NCBI GenBank assembly: GCA_037892935.1
Contig: JAYXKI010000016.1
Span: 62,001 to 126,000 of the forward strand
Reading direction: 5' to 3'
Source of the DNA: Phlebopus portentosus
Taxonomy: Eukaryota > Basidiomycota > Agaricomycetes > Boletales > Boletinellaceae
Length of the DNA stretch: 64,000 nt
How positions within the stretch are numbered: position 1 is the first letter of the stretch; each line of letters starts with the position of its first letter. Shown piece after piece: positions 33,671-45,904 of the stretch. The translations under genes were made by a program, and so were the position numbers. Under the pieces are notes generated by a model. It was not told the origin of the DNA. It was given only the letters and a program-made list of their open reading frames with translations, and did no database searches.

Positions 33671-35060
33671 TTATATAAACACTGGCACATCATATCCACA
33701 GTGGCAGAAGAATGAATAGCTATCCACAGAGCTGATACAATATACCTGAACATAGAGTTGCTCAATAATCGAGGCATTATCCTGATTCCAAGGCCTCTGC
33801 CTTTTGAGCCTAGATTTCAACATAAAAAATGCAGGCTCGATTGGATTATAGTCAGGAGAATAAGGAGGAAGAAACTCCAGTCTGACACCTCTATGTGATG
33901 GTCAGTACATGCTGCTCTCAGTATCTCTTATATAAGACTGACCATGATTCAATAAGTTCTTGAATCTGAGGGGCTTTATGTATCAGGCAGTTATCCATCA
34001 CGATAATGGACCAAGGAGCAGAGAAGGGATTCATTTTGTCCAATGGACTGGCAATGAATTCCATGAACAACCATGTATTGAAGGCACCCTCCACGACAGA
34101 GCAATTGATCATACCATCGAGACTGATAGCTGACAGGACAGAGAAGCTGAGCAGAATGTATCAGAAAATTACACTGAGTTGCAAAAGTTATATTCACTAT
34201 TTACCCCTGTTGAAGAACTGTTTTTGACAAGCACAGAGACCCTCAAGAGCCCAAGCAGTATCACAGAGAAAAGTCCGTCAATCACAAGCACTCTCATCAA
34301 CAAACACTGACTGTTCTGCTGCATACTACGAATCTATATATGAAACATACTGCATACGAAGGGTCTCACTTTACTCAACAGCCCTCTTTGATATTTAGAT
34401 GACCAGGATTTGATTAATTGCACAGAATGCATAGGGAAGCAAAGAGATGATTACCTTCTTTAATCTGAAGCCGGTGCACAGCAAAGTCCTGCATATAGTT
34501 GAGTCCAAAACTTTCTTTCCCTATATTTCCTGCAGAAGCTTCTTCAGCTCGTCAATATAGCAGTTATTACGATTGCCCAATGACCCACAGAGGAACTAGA
34601 CAGTGTCAGCCAATAGACAACTAGTATTGGATTAGGTATATGGCAAACCTAGGTATGGTCATAATTGAGGGCCCTTAGTCCTCTATGAAAACTAAGACTT
34701 TGTGTAGCAACAGTCCTGTTGCACTTGAATTCCTGTATTACCCAGAAAACTATTGCTCTCGAAAGCTCAGTCAAAGCTGCAATCTCAGACACGCTAAACT
34801 TCTTGTTCATGGTGACAATGCATTCTTGTAGGTCATTGAAAAGTCTTCTGCTGCACTGTTGATAAGACATAAAGGTACGCTCATTCGAAAGCTGGACCAT
34901 GGACTTCAGAATGATAGTTCGGATAACATCGATAAGCCACCTACATCTGGGATGGTGATAGTTAAAGATCAAGTTGTGAGTATGGCACATGAAACAAGTG
35001 ACATCATGCACATCAGTCTCCTCTTCTTTTCTCACTTTGCTCACTCATACCAATGGCACC
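33671..35060 (-). pseudogene. Tc1-like transposase, right copy
   Basis: Minus strand: helix-turn-helix NKKFSVSEIAALTELSRAIV (about 34810-34745), a VDESACD block (about 34300-34270, degraded), MINCSVVEGAFNTWLFMEFI and SIIVMDNCLIHK (34112-33970), then GVRLEFLPPYSPDYNPIEPAF (about 33895-33830) with the catalytic Glu, ending with TAA at 33673-33671. Frame changes and stops are present, but this copy retains the C-terminal part missing in the left copy. Confidence 0.75.
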
Positions 35061-36289
35061 CCTTATCACGTACTTATTATTGTATCTGCAGTTGCATTCT
35101 CGAAGTTCTGTTAATTTACTGTAACGTCTGACATCCGATTCAAAATCTACATTGACATATGCTCAGGCCTGGCAATATGAATCTATGCATGCCCTCCCCG
35201 GGGCCCTTGCACTCTAGTTTTAAAGCAACAACAGTGACTGGCCATTTACTGTCATCGTCTGTGTCAACAGGGATGCTCTGAGCTGGTAAGTAGGATGTTG
35301 GTGGCCAGATCAAGGCATTCACTATCTAGAGTGCTGTTCATGCTTACAAAGAACGACGAACCTGTGTTCTTATATTGTGTAGCATCGGCTACTTTCAACT
35401 TTCAAGATTTTGTTCGCATGGACAAGGGGAGAGGTGAGGGGCCTCAAAGGTCTGAATGAGTGATAGGAGTTGCATGAGGGCCATTGTATATTATTCAAAG
35501 ACTATCCTTCTGCTACTTGGGCCTATGAGTTACGTCTTTATCTTAGTGACCACTTTCGACTTTCCTGAGGAGGGAATACATAATGGAACCAATTCTCTGA
35601 CCTGATTTGAGAACTGAATGGCCTAGATATGTCAGCAAGTGATGTTTTGGAGAAAGATAGTTGCAGGGTGAAAGTAGTTTCGGGCCTATATAATAGAATG
35701 AAATATGTAATGCAGCTGCACTCAGGCCTATCCAGCTCAATGATAATTCTGTTTGAAAGCACCCATTAGCATACCTTTCTAGCAGAGAGAATCAGATTTT
35801 TTGGTGTCTGAATGCATAAGTTATAGCAATTACAATGGCCTAGGAGAGAGAATTACAAGCAGGAGAGACAACAGACTGTCTAGTTTTATCATGAATGCAT
35901 GTCGAGGAGCCACAATAAGTTGAAAACAGATGATCACTAGGCTGGCCTGATTTATCACAGTTGAATCAGATTTTTACAGGTGATATTGGGCAAGCTATGA
36001 TTTTTACATTCAGTGAAGGACAAGGTCAAGAACTTAGTCTTTCGATGTTATCTGTTTTGTTCTGCTACACAGATGCAACAAAACTCAGATATTTTTACAT
36101 GTACAGATGCACAATTTTGTGTAGTTTTTTTACATGGCAATATCAGATTTTTTTGTGCTATATTGACAGAGAAATCAACCATTTATTTTGTTCTTTTTTG
36201 TTCATTCAGGGCACACTATGTGTCAAAAAACACACGTGATTACCCCAAATCTCAGGTTTTTTGCATTTAGCTGGCTGTTTGCAAAAGTA

Positions 36290-36965
36290 ATGAGAAAAGC
36301 CAAAATCACATGATGTTTCACTCGCATCGTGCCCTCAAAAGGCAAAAATGAACAAAATGGCCAATTGCTCACTCAATATTACACATTAAGACATACTATT
36401 ATAACATAAAAAAAGCACTCGAAAATGCGCTTCTACAAATGTAAAATTTTCCAAAAAATGTGGCATATAAGTGGCAGTACAAGAAAGACAACCTCATCAA
36501 GTCGGTACCTCAACCCCCTCCCTCAGACAGTGAAAAAATCGTAGCTCACGACATACCGCTCATAAAAATATGATTCAAGCAGGTAAATTCATGCAAGGAT
36601 GGGTGGTATCTATGCGTGAGTTTTGTGGCTCAATGAGGTGTCCTTCATAGAGAAAGGCAGTCCTCTAGCATGCCTACATGCAGATTTCTCTCCCTCTTAC
36701 CCATCATAACTCATGTACTTCGACAGAAAAACCCGATCATTTCTACTACGATCATTTTTTGGTGGGAATATTAGAGTCTGTGCAAGTTTCGATTACCAAC
36801 AGGTCAGTACCCACCCTTCACTACCTATCCCATCCAGTCGTCACTCTGAAGAGAATATACAGCAGCCTTTGGAGCCAGGTCCATCAACGTCTTCAAATTC
36901 ATCTTCGTATCTCGAGCCAGAGCAGACCAAGAAGCCTCAGCAACAGATCAGTTCACTATAATTCG
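36290..36965 (+). repeat. diverged copy of the Tc1-unit leader
   Basis: Plus-strand sequence resembling 40490-41100 at perhaps 65-70%: AAAATCACATG, a CACTC-CATCGTGCCCTC stretch, GCACTCGAAAATGCGCT, CATCATAACTCATGTACTTCGACAG. It begins ~30 bp after the end of the inverted right copy, so the two leaders stand head to head. An overlapping 160-codon frame (36678-37160) has no recognisable motif and is not called. Confidence 0.5.
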
Positions 36966-37509
36966 TTGTGTCCATTATCGCTCAGTACACAGCTCGCACA
37001 GACAAGCCCACTATCTACAAAAAACAATTCCGACTTACGGCAAACTCTTGATCAAACGAAAGCAGGCGGAACTCGAACCATCGCTACTATGAATCATCGC
37101 TACCGAAGAGTACAATCCGATCCATACATGTGCCAACATACAGGGGAAATACAGAGGTAGATTTCATATAGAAGAACAGAATACTTATGATAGGAGACAA
37201 GAGGAGTCAGCGACTCCTACTGTACACGCACTACAAGGCAAGGGAAATGGAGCTATTGTGTAGTGACCTAACACAGCAAGCTCTTTATATACAAACAGCC
37301 GCAAAAGCGGTCAACGTACCTGCATAAGAAGACCGAGACAAATATAAATACGGGAGGAGATCCTTTCGAATAACAGCCTCCAAACAAAACAAAGGAGAGG
37401 TGAAGAGGGCATAATTCCGCCCGTGGAGGGCAAGCGATCGTCCAGTCCATAGTCCATAGTACTTTCGGCCTCCGACTGTAAAGCAACGCTGGATGGTCCC
37501 TGGCCCAAC
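36966..37509. other. no supported gene
   Basis: Probable 3' untranslated or intergenic sequence downstream of the minus-strand gene at 37510-39262. Short frames only; no repeat recognised. Confidence 0.3.
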
Positions 37510-39262
37510 TCACGCCGCCTTCGCCTTCGAACCCGTCGTTTCCGGCTCCTGATTCGTCTGAACAGGCTTAACTGAATCCAACCATTTCAACAGAATAACG
37601 TTATCCATATATGTCGGCGCCTTGTGATCGCTCAGCTCTGCTTCGATGAACGAATCGATTGCTTTCTCCACGTTGAACGAGGCTCCACTAACTTCATCTT
37701 CGTTAACATCAAAAACTTCGACTTTCTCCGTCGCATGGAAAGCTTCGCTGGGATTGAGGACTTCCTGCAAGTCGACGTCTCGCGACCCGATCTTTTTGAC
37801 GGCGGCCCATGCATCTTCCAGGTCACTGGGGGATAGCTTGACCTTGAGCGCACCCGCTTTTATAAGTTCGTAAACGCGAGTGGACCCAGATACTGCTAGA
37901 TTCCGTAAGTTCTTATCGCCAAGCACCCGCAGGCACTGCTGAAGAACATTGAGCTGATGAGCGCGGCTCCGCTGCTTCTCGAGAAGCTTTGTAACTTCCT
38001 TCTCAAACACTCCTGCATTTACAGATAAGTGTTGTATCAACGTTGAGTTGATCGCAGGTCCGATCTGCTGATCCTCGTGCGTGGAACCTAGATGCTGTGC
38101 TGGCCCTCCAAATGCGCTGATGGTATGGGCCGCCTGAGAATGTTGCTGACTAACAGAAGATGCCGCCTCTTCCACTGTACCACCACGACGAAGTGTTTCT
38201 ACAAGGCTGCGTTGCTCAGCCAGCCCAGCTTTCAGAGATTCCATTTCTATGCCCATTCGTTCCATTTCCTTCTTAGTCACGCTATATTCCCAGATTATGA
38301 GCGGGGTGAAGAACTTCATGATGCGATCAAAAAATTCGTTGATAGATTCCGTGTCAAAACGTCCAATTTCGTTGCAATGGTGTATGGCTTCCGATCGAAA
38401 ATCTTCGATAATTGTGGTGTCCGGAAGACTGCCAAAATTCGGACCATTGGGTGAATAACGCTCCTCTTCCAAAAGATAGTGGAAAACAGAGCGGCGAGGA
38501 CGAAACAGGTATGTCCCGTTCGCCTTTGATTCGACGTCAAAGTGGCGGCGGTAATGCTCGGTCAGCTTGAATAAAAACATGTGCCACAAGTTAACGGGCA
38601 TCGCCCATCCCAGTTCAGATAGGAAACCCGTGATCGTGAAGAACTTGGGAAGGACGAGCGTAAAACCACGCGCTAGATCAAATCGCGCTCTCGTATACGC
38701 CCTTCGAACATCTAGCAACCTCGTAGCTGCATCACTCTAAAAAGAAAGAGGGACTATTAGGAAAGATGCATCTAAACGTGAATGAGTCATTTACCCCTAA
38801 AGAAGAAGCCTCAAGCATCTTAACATGCTCCACGGTCTCGGACAGCGCCATCGCCAACTCGGCGATATCCTTTTTCGCGGTTGAGGAATGATCCTGCAAT
38901 TTCGCACGTTGCTCGTTCACAACATCCTCCAAGCCACCAAAACTCTTTCCAAGGTGAGAGACATGCTGATGAAGTTGGCGAACGACATCACACAGCACGT
39001 TTGTGACATCCATTACTTTGTCAGGATGAGCATCCTCATCCTCTTCGACTTTCCTCTTGATCCTCTTATGCTCGACAACCAGACCCTCAACAGGATCTAC
39101 AGAGCCCGTTCTCAGGGGGACAGGGCAAAACAATATATACCGTGGAGGATACTCACCATTCTTCTTCGATGCGCCACGGGAAACAACTGCCGGTGGGCGG
39201 ACGCCGCGCCCGCGTGTCATGATGGTGGGGCGACTTTGAGAGAGGTGCAAAGCGTAAGACAT
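37510..39262 (-). CDS. unknown protein, coiled-coil, three exons
   Basis: Exons 39262-39157, 39096-38795 and 38736-37510 join into 544 residues. Intron 1 (60 bp, GTGAGT to GTAG) is a multiple of three with no stop, so retention would only add 20 residues; intron 2 (58 bp) runs GTAAAT to TTTTTAG. A second Met at residue 15 (MTRGRGVRPPAV) is an alternative start. Visible features: RGRG near the N-terminus, basic KRIKRK then an acidic stretch (possible nuclear signal), helical heptad-like segments in the first and third quarters, and the C-terminal TGSKAKAA. No catalytic motif or known family recognised. It is divergent from the transposase at 39422, 159 bp away, which could make them a gene pair, but nothing proves it. 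It has no stops, unlike its surroundings. Confidence 0.7.
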
Positions 39263-39421
39263 TCTGAACAGTCCAAACTGTGGTAAATGGGGTAAAGGGA
39301 GAGGTGTGTGTGTTAGGAAGACGAAGTGGTGATAGGCTTTGGCTCTTACACTTACTAAGCGTGCGGCACTGCCGCGAATATTATAATATAATGTAATGTT
39401 GAAGCTTTTCTTTCACCCAGT
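39263..39421. promoter_or_regulatory. divergent intergenic promoter region
   Basis: 159 bp between two divergent ATGs. It holds an AT-rich tract (AATATTATAATATAATG, about 39377-39393) 30-45 bp upstream of the plus-strand ATG, a possible TATA region. Nothing comparable stands out on the other side. Confidence 0.35.
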
Positions 39422-40511
39422 ATGACGCACGGGGTTCCTATCTCAGATGACCTACGTCGCGTTATCGTCCACATGTCCATGAACTGTGGTCTAGATGTAA
39501 AAGGCATTGTTTATCTTACTGCAGTTCCTCGAGCTTCAGTGTATCGGATCCTGAATGCTTGGAAGCAAACTGGGGAAGAGTGTCTTGCACCCCGTTCGAA
39601 ATCGGGACGTCCAAGGGCGTTAGACTTCTCTGATACCCAGGTACGCCTGAAGAATCGTGATCTTGGGGATGTAACTAACAAGGAACAAGTTTCTATTGAA
39701 AACAGTGATGCGTCACAATGATATCTATCTTGACGAACTCAGACAGTCGCTCGAAGAAAGATGCGGTGTGAGAGTATCTGATGCTACCATTTGGAGAACT
39801 CTTAACCGGGCAGGCTTTCGGATGAAGGAGGTAATTTGTAGCTTATCCAAATGGATTGATAAAAAATCACTAATTTCAACATAGATCACAAAACACGCTC
39901 AAGAACGCAATGAGTCCCGTCGGGCAGAGTATCGGCTTCGCATCGGAGCAAATTATTCTCCAGATCAGCTGGTTTTCGTTGATGAAAGTGCGTGTGATCG
40001 AAGGACATATTTGCGTGGTAGAGCATGGGCATTAGAGGGAGTTCGCGCATGCCGAAAGCAGGTCTTTACGAGGGGAAAACGGTATACCTTTCAGAGCTAC
40101 CTGCACGCTATATCATTTTTCATGCTTTCAGGTATTCCATCCTCCCTGCTATATCTCTGAGCGGAATCGTGGAATGTATGATAGTCGAAGGATCGTTCAA
40201 TACGGAGCTTTTTATGGTTTTCATCGAGGACCTTCTGGTCAAAATGAATCCATTCCCGGCGCCGATGTCTGTCGTTGTTATGGACAATTGTGCCATCCAC
40301 AAAGCTCCCGAACTTCGCGAGCTTGTCGAAGAAAGGTGATGATTTTTCTCAGGTATGTTACTGAAAATTTGTTCACCCTTTTCATAGAGGAATGAGGCTG
40401 GAATATCTGCCAGCGTATTCTCCTAACTTCAACCCGATCGAGCTAGCCTTCTCGCTGCTTACAGCTAATTGCAAAATTGTTGGCAATTTGGAAAATCACG
40501 TGTATTTTTGA
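39422..40511 (+). mobile_element. Tc1-like transposase, five exons, C-terminus lost
   Basis: Exons 39422-39640, 39690-39830, 39885-40081, 40132-40335 and 40388-40511 join without a stop into 294 residues; introns are 49-54 bp with GT-AG ends. Exon 1 carries the helix-turn-helix (AVPRASVYRILNAWKQTGEE), exon 2 a second DNA-binding part (ATIWRTLNRAGFRMKE), exon 3 the first Asp (VFVDESACDRRTYLRG), exon 4 the second (VVVMDNCAIHKAPELREL), and exon 5 the Glu (LEYLPAYSPNFNPIE). There are 34 residues between the second Asp and the Glu (DD34E, Tc1 type). After LAFSLLT, near 40465, homology ends and the frame runs into the leader of another element, losing the last ~40 residues. The catalytic residues are intact. 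Confidence 0.85.
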
Positions 40512-41300
40512 CGCATAGTGCATCCTGGATGAGCAAAAAAAAACAAAATAGCGAATATCTCAGTCAATACAGCACATAAAAATCTGATATAACCATGTAA
40601 AAAACCTGCTCGAAAATGCGCTCCAGTACATATAAAAATGTCTGGGTTTTGTTGAGTATGTACTTCGCTACTAAAAAGATAGCATCATAGTGCTAAATCC
40701 TTGTCATGCCCTCCGTTCAGTGTAAAAATCATAGCTTGCCCAACGTCATCCGGAAAAATCTGATTCAAGTTTGATAAATCAGGCCAGCCCAGTGGGCACC
40801 TGTACGCAACTCCTCGAGGCACCCTGACATGATTGTGGTAGTGAAACTGGGTGGTTTGTTGTCACTCCTGCTCGCAGAACTCTCCCCTACTTCATTGCAT
40901 CTGTCATAACTCACGCATTCGGACACCAAAAAATCTGATTGTTTCTGCTAAAAAGACAGCAGCATAGGCGCTTTCAGCCAAGACAGTAGCTGAGCTGAGT
41001 TAGGCTTGGGTGTGGCTACATTACATGTACTATCTACCAATCAGACTTGAAACCACCTTGGTGACCATCCTCTGCTGAAATGTCACCCAAAATCATATCT
41101 GGGCGAGGGCGAACAAGGTCAGCTCAGCCATCATGCACTCCTGCTACAACCAAACTGAGTGTGCCCACCAGGGCTGCAGAAACATCTCTCAGAGAAACAT
41201 GAGTGTATGCACATGACAGTAGTCTTTCGTATGCAGTATCTCCCCGCACAGCAGTTCTCATCACTTGTCCACAGTTCCCTCCTCATCCTCACTAATCCCT
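40466..41300 (+). repeat. Tc1-unit leader, third copy
   Basis: Aligns with 18740-19440 over its length (AAAATCACGTGTATTTTTGAC, GATAAATCAGGCCAGCC, CTCACGCATTCGGACACC and AAAAAATCTGATT are shared). No transposase follows; at ~41300-41447 the similarity is lost and then a chromovirus begins. It replaces the 3' end of the preceding transposase. Confidence 0.7.
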
Positions 41301-41447
41301 CATCACCCACAGGCATAAGGGAACCCCCAGTTGCTGGGGACGGTGTAGTGTGCTACACTAACCTGTACCGGTCCAGCGGCACAGGCCTGTAAGGGCTGTA
41401 CTCCCCTATGCCATACCCAGGACACCCCATGTACTATTGTCAGCAAA
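41301..41447. other. unassigned sequence with a hairpin
   Basis: 147 bp between a Tc1-unit leader and the broken end of chromovirus G7. Contains the inverted repeat GTGTAG-TGTG-CTACAC at about 41343-41358. Origin unknown. Confidence 0.35.
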
Positions 41448-42250
41448 CGATTATGCTTCGTCAACCAGTCATGTCCAAGGAAGATGTTGCTTGATGCTAA
41501 GGATGTCACTGCCAGTCGAATCTCTTCCTCGTGTTTCCCAAAGAACATTCGTATGACTACATATTCCTTGATCAATCCAGCCTCGTTGCTTGTTCTGTCA
41601 GCATTGAAGACTGGTCTAGGCCGAATGTACCTTTGAGTGGGGAAACCATACCATTTGACAAAACCTTCATCGATGCATGAGCCTGTGCATCCTGAGTTGA
41701 TCAGTGCATGAGCATCAATGAAGTTTTCCTCTTCGAGTAGGGGGTTTGACAAGTCCACTTTGTCATCACCTGCTACCTTTGGGTGTACGATGCTAACGAA
41801 GGCATCCAACTCTTTTCCTCCCGCCCGTCACACGAACTGGTCTGCGTCCACAATGCCCTCGTGCCATACCTCAGCCGTGCGTCTGCCTACCACATCCTAC
41901 ACTGCTTCAGTGACGTTCGCCTGAGCAACAACGTTCTCGTGGTAAGGTGCTTCCGCCACAACCTCATTTTTTATAGTGGTTTGATTCCGCTCTTCCTCTC
42001 TCAATTTGCCTGCTTGCGCATCTGTTCTTCTGATAAATAAATCTTCATAGACTTCGAAGTCATTGTTGTCATCTTCAGATTCATCTGGCAGCACGTCGGT
42101 AAGGATCTTTCGAAGGGTGAAACCGTCACTGGTATTTGCATCTTGATATTGTACAACAGGATGATTATATTTTAACAAGTCCAACGAAAAGAGTCCTTTA
42201 GGAGACTGACCAGTCGTTCCGACGTCTATGCCTGGTCTTCTGGAAAACCC
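41448..42250 (-). pseudogene. chromovirus G7 pol, 5' fragment
   Basis: Minus strand, from the slip site (42250-42244) through the linker and the protease ([15 protein letters not shown]; the usual Asp of DSG is Asn here) to GHDWLTKHN at 41448, where it is truncated. Frame breaks occur near 41810-41900. The rest of pol and the 3' LTR are absent. Confidence 0.88.
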
Positions 42251-45095
42251 TCACCTTCCACTAATTCTTCTAGCTCAGCGGGCACTGCTCGGACCTCGAC
42301 CTCTTCGAAGGAGGATTCCTTCGCTTGTCCGAGCTCTTCGAGGAGTGCTTCTCTGTCTTCTGGAACAAAGGCCGCGATGATGGCGCGTATCGCTTCATGA
42401 CCTCATGGGCATTCCCTGATGTAGTGGCCCACCTGACCACACTTGTAACAAGCATGTGTACGATGCGCCTGGTTCATCATCATGTCCATGGGTTGTCCTA
42501 AGCCTCCATATGTTACTCCCGTGGCATCACGACGATCTTGAGCGGGGGGTACGAAAGGACGAGCTGCTTGTTGAGGTGGCATAGAATGTCTCATTGGTGG
42601 TACCGGTGTAAGAAGCATCGACACGCTAGGTCCGAGATCGCGCACGTGACACGTGTTCCGCGGTGATCAGCATCGTAACAGCGGAACTCAGTGCGGATCG
42701 ATTCGATTCGAAGTGGAACGGACTACTGTAGCCTCTCGCACTCGACCGCTGCGTAGGAAGAACCTTCGGACGCTCGAGCCACCCAGTCGAAAACTTACAA
42801 AGGCTGACTTAGCTAGCTCGTCTTACTAAACCCAGGCACGAGAGGTAAATTGAAGGATCCGCAATTGGCCCCCGACACCTCCCAAGTTTCGACCTGACGC
42901 GACGCACTCCGGCTTTTCCCCTTTTGAGTCCCATATGCGTTCATATTTTGTTTTGTTCCTTATGATTCTTATGCTCATTATTCCGTGTGCGCTCACATGT
43001 CGTATTATGCTCTATGGTCATTATCTCGCCACCTTCCAGATATGCTCACCTCGTACCTTGTTCCCATGTGTTCCCTTATGATTTTCACTTCCGATTTCCT
43101 TTCGTTATGCTCCCTGACGCTCCGATGGCTCAGGTTCGGACAAAGTTATAAATAGGCGAGCAACTTGTAGTAGGAGCCCAGTTTTAGCCCGGAGAGTTTT
43201 AGCAGAAAACAGTTTAGCTCGGGCTTGAACCCACTTCAGCTACAGTCGAGACCAATTCGACTCTTCCTGTACTCTCCTCGACTCTATCTCCCACAAATAC
43301 ACGATAGTTCTGTCTCATACGCCTCGAGTCTCCTGCTCTGCAGTCGTACCCGAGCCCAGTGTGATCAGTTCAACCCGTGTTGAAGTCAGAGACCCTCATC
43401 TCTCCTCCCCACGTCTCTACGCAAGGTCTCACTTGAGTCCCTTGCGTATCGCTTCGTTCCGCGTCGTATAGCTCCGTTTCGCTTCGTAACCCACCGAAAC
43501 TCGTCGTAACTCGTCGTAACCCGTTATATCGTGTCGGATCCTCGAAGGGATCACCTTCGAATCGTCAGCGCTTAGGGGAAGTCCTTCTCTAAGCTTCGTC
43601 CCATCGTCTTCCGCCTCCAGGGTTCGAATCCATCGAGGGATTACCTGTGAGGACATCGATTACCTTCGCACCGCCACCGCCAATCCCCCTTGCTTCGACT
43701 TCTCCTGCCTTGCTTCTTCGCCTATCTCCTTTAATCCAATCCCCCCCCCCCTCGCATACATCCAGCAGCCTTCAATCCCATTTCTCCTCCATCCCTTCCG
43801 GAACCGCTCCAGAACCCAGATCGACGCATCAGCGCTTCTCTAGTTTTCCCCTCCAAGAGTCACCCTTCTCTTTCCACTCGTTTTAATCTTACCGAACAGC
43901 CCCCAAGAACTGTGACACTCCTCAGCTATCAGACAGTGCACAGGAGTTTCACCGGAGCTGGCTTCATTGCTGTCAAACTAATTGCCTTCCTCCGACATTC
44001 GGCCATCAGGTCCCTGATTTGGCATTCGACCCTGTCGACCTTGACGGCAGCCTTCTTGAACTCTTCATATGACGTCAGTTCATTGGGCAATCTCATGACA
44101 CCTTCGACAACCTTTGGGTTTAGTGCCCTCTTCAGATGACTCATCAACCATTTGTCATGTGCCTCTGTTGCTAGGCCAGCGTCCACTTGGCAAATGTCAA
44201 ACTTGTTGAAGAACTCATCAGCGTTGAGGTCTCCTTGGTACATCGCATCTAGTCGTTTGAAGGCTTTCTGGGATCTGGTGGGGTCATCGAACGACGTGTC
44301 CAGCTTCTTCAAGAAGGCGTCCCAGCCGTCCGTGAACGTCAGGTTGCCATCTCCATCAACTGCTCCACTGGTGTAACTTTCTGCCCAGCGAGCCGCAGCA
44401 CCACTCTTCATGTATGACAGGGCGAACATAATCTTACTCTTGTTCGTCCTGAACTCTGACTCAGATGCGTAGATGTAGAGATGCAGCTCTCACTTGAAGT
44501 CCACATAATTGTGTTTGCCATTGAAGTCTCTTGGTTTAGTGATATGGACCTTCTTCGACACCCTTGATCCTTGGTTTGCACCTTCGCCTGCAGCTTGGAG
44601 CGCTAGCGCGACTGCCGTCGCAAGATCAGTCATCGCTTCCTTTGATAATGACATCTCATGTTCTTCTTCCTCTTCTTCTTCGTCTTCTTCACTCAGTATA
44701 AGCGGCGCTGGTTCTCGGAATTTTCCAAAAGCCGGTGAAGGCTCGACAGGGGGAGCCGATGCTTGAGTGGTCGAGTTCGATGGGTCTGGTAAGGGGGCCG
44801 TTGGTTGCGTCAGAGTAGGGGGTGAGGGCTCATCTATGTTGCCTTCTTGTTTCACTCTCCAGTAGAGGGACTTTCCTTCCCTCTGGGAGTACCACCTCTT
44901 TGCAGTCTCGTCCCACCAGGCACCAAAGACTTGATTTCCTGCTTTGACGATGTAATGTCCTCGCGAAGCACTCCACCTAGAGTTCGCAGGGAGGGCTGCT
45001 CGTTGCTCGTCAGTTAGCTCCACCTTGATAGGCTGGGGGTGGAACAGGGATCGGGATGCTGTTCGGGCGGGACTGACTTCGGATAACTGGCTCAT
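42226..45095 (-). pseudogene. chromovirus G7 gag, split by a solo LTR
   Basis: Minus strand. This is the only copy in which the conserved ACG start is ATG (45095-45093, MSQLSEVSPARTASR). It contains the Trp-rich segment, the acidic run, the capsid region with a TGA in place of CGA after VDFK (near 44490), and, beyond the solo LTR at 42607-43951, the zinc knuckle CYKCGQVGHYIRECP and the C-terminus ending at 42226. A CGA-to-TGA at this same codon is found in G4 (51802). Confidence 0.88.
42603..43955. mobile_element. solo LTR, family S, copy 2 (LTR 42607-43951)
   Basis: A 1345-bp insertion that splits the gag codons for KPAP and VPPMR. It begins TGTAAGAAGC and ends CACAGGAGTTTCA, with CCGG duplicated on each side (42603-42606, 43952-43955). 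Removing it restores the gag reading frame across the junction, which fixes both boundaries. A TATA box (TATAAATAGG) is at about 43147. It has no coding region. Younger than the chromovirus it interrupts. Confidence 0.9.
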
Positions 45096-45439
45096 CTTTG
45101 AAATTGACGACTAAACGAAAGGCTCCGAGGTAGATAATGAAGGAGATGCTAGTCGACAACTGGACTCTATGTGTTACCCATGAGAGCGTTTGATGAGAGT
45201 TCCAGAGAAGGGTGATTCAGAGCACCACGGTGATATGATTGGTTGATACTTCGGGTACTATCGGGTCACGTCGGAGTCAATCGGACTTCAACGGGCAAGA
45301 TAGGGGTTTGTTGTCTGCACAGTAGGAACTGGGTTTCGTTCGATGTCATCCTTCGAAGATATACTTCAGGGGACACATCACAGGTGAGTGCTCGACGACA
45401 ACGGAATCGGGCGTGAGCCAGAGGTAGGTCTTTCTATTA

Positions 45440-45898
45440 TGTTAGGCGGACAGCTCAAGGACTGAGTCGAGGCAGGCCAACACAACAACAAACAAGCATG
45501 GATGAGATAATCCCAAACACGTCGCTCAGGTCAAGACAGCTAAGACAAGGCTTAAGTCCAGACCGTCGAACGCTAGGTCGCAGTGAAGGTAAGTAGAATT
45601 CAGCAAACTAATAATACAAGAGTAGATACCTAGGTCACAGTGAAGGTAAGTAGAATAGAAAGACAAGGAACGAAAGAGTCAAACTATCTACTTATATAGA
45701 CTTTGAGCACGGGAAAGGTCTACTCTAATGGAAAGTCACATGACAAGGAATGGGATGATTAGTGAGCGTGATAGAACGTTGTGGAATGTTCTGGCAAATG
45801 GATGAATAAGCGCATAAGAAAAATAAAAGAAAAGGAAAAAGAATATTAAAATAAATGATAATGTAAGAAAGGAAAAGGAAAATGTTCGAGTCCTTACA
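45440..45898 (-). repeat. chromovirus G7 5' LTR (type A, 459 bp)
   Basis: Minus-strand orientation: TGTAAGGACTCG at 45898 downward to GCCTAACA at 45440, followed by the primer-binding site at 45438-45428. It carries the GAACATTC palindrome and both 27-bp units. Its outer flank is the 125-bp tandem repeat. Confidence 0.92.
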
Positions 45899-45904
45899 TT
45901 TTAT

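Larger units (their letters stand above)
33203..36262 (-). mobile_element. two-gene Tc1-like unit, right copy, inverted
   Basis: On the minus strand: leader 36262 to about 35060 (about 93% like 18735-19945 by eye), transposase to 33671, a 108-bp gap, then the start of the second ORF (33562 to 33203), cut by the G3 LTR. The left and right copies face each other across the 12-kb chromovirus array, forming a large inverted repeat. The two inner breakpoints are at different places in the unit, so the array is not one insertion into one unit. Confidence 0.8.

Noticed and set aside
43741..43752. C-homopolymer as a functional element.
   Set aside because: A short run within a solo LTR; likely a neutral or sequencing-prone tract.
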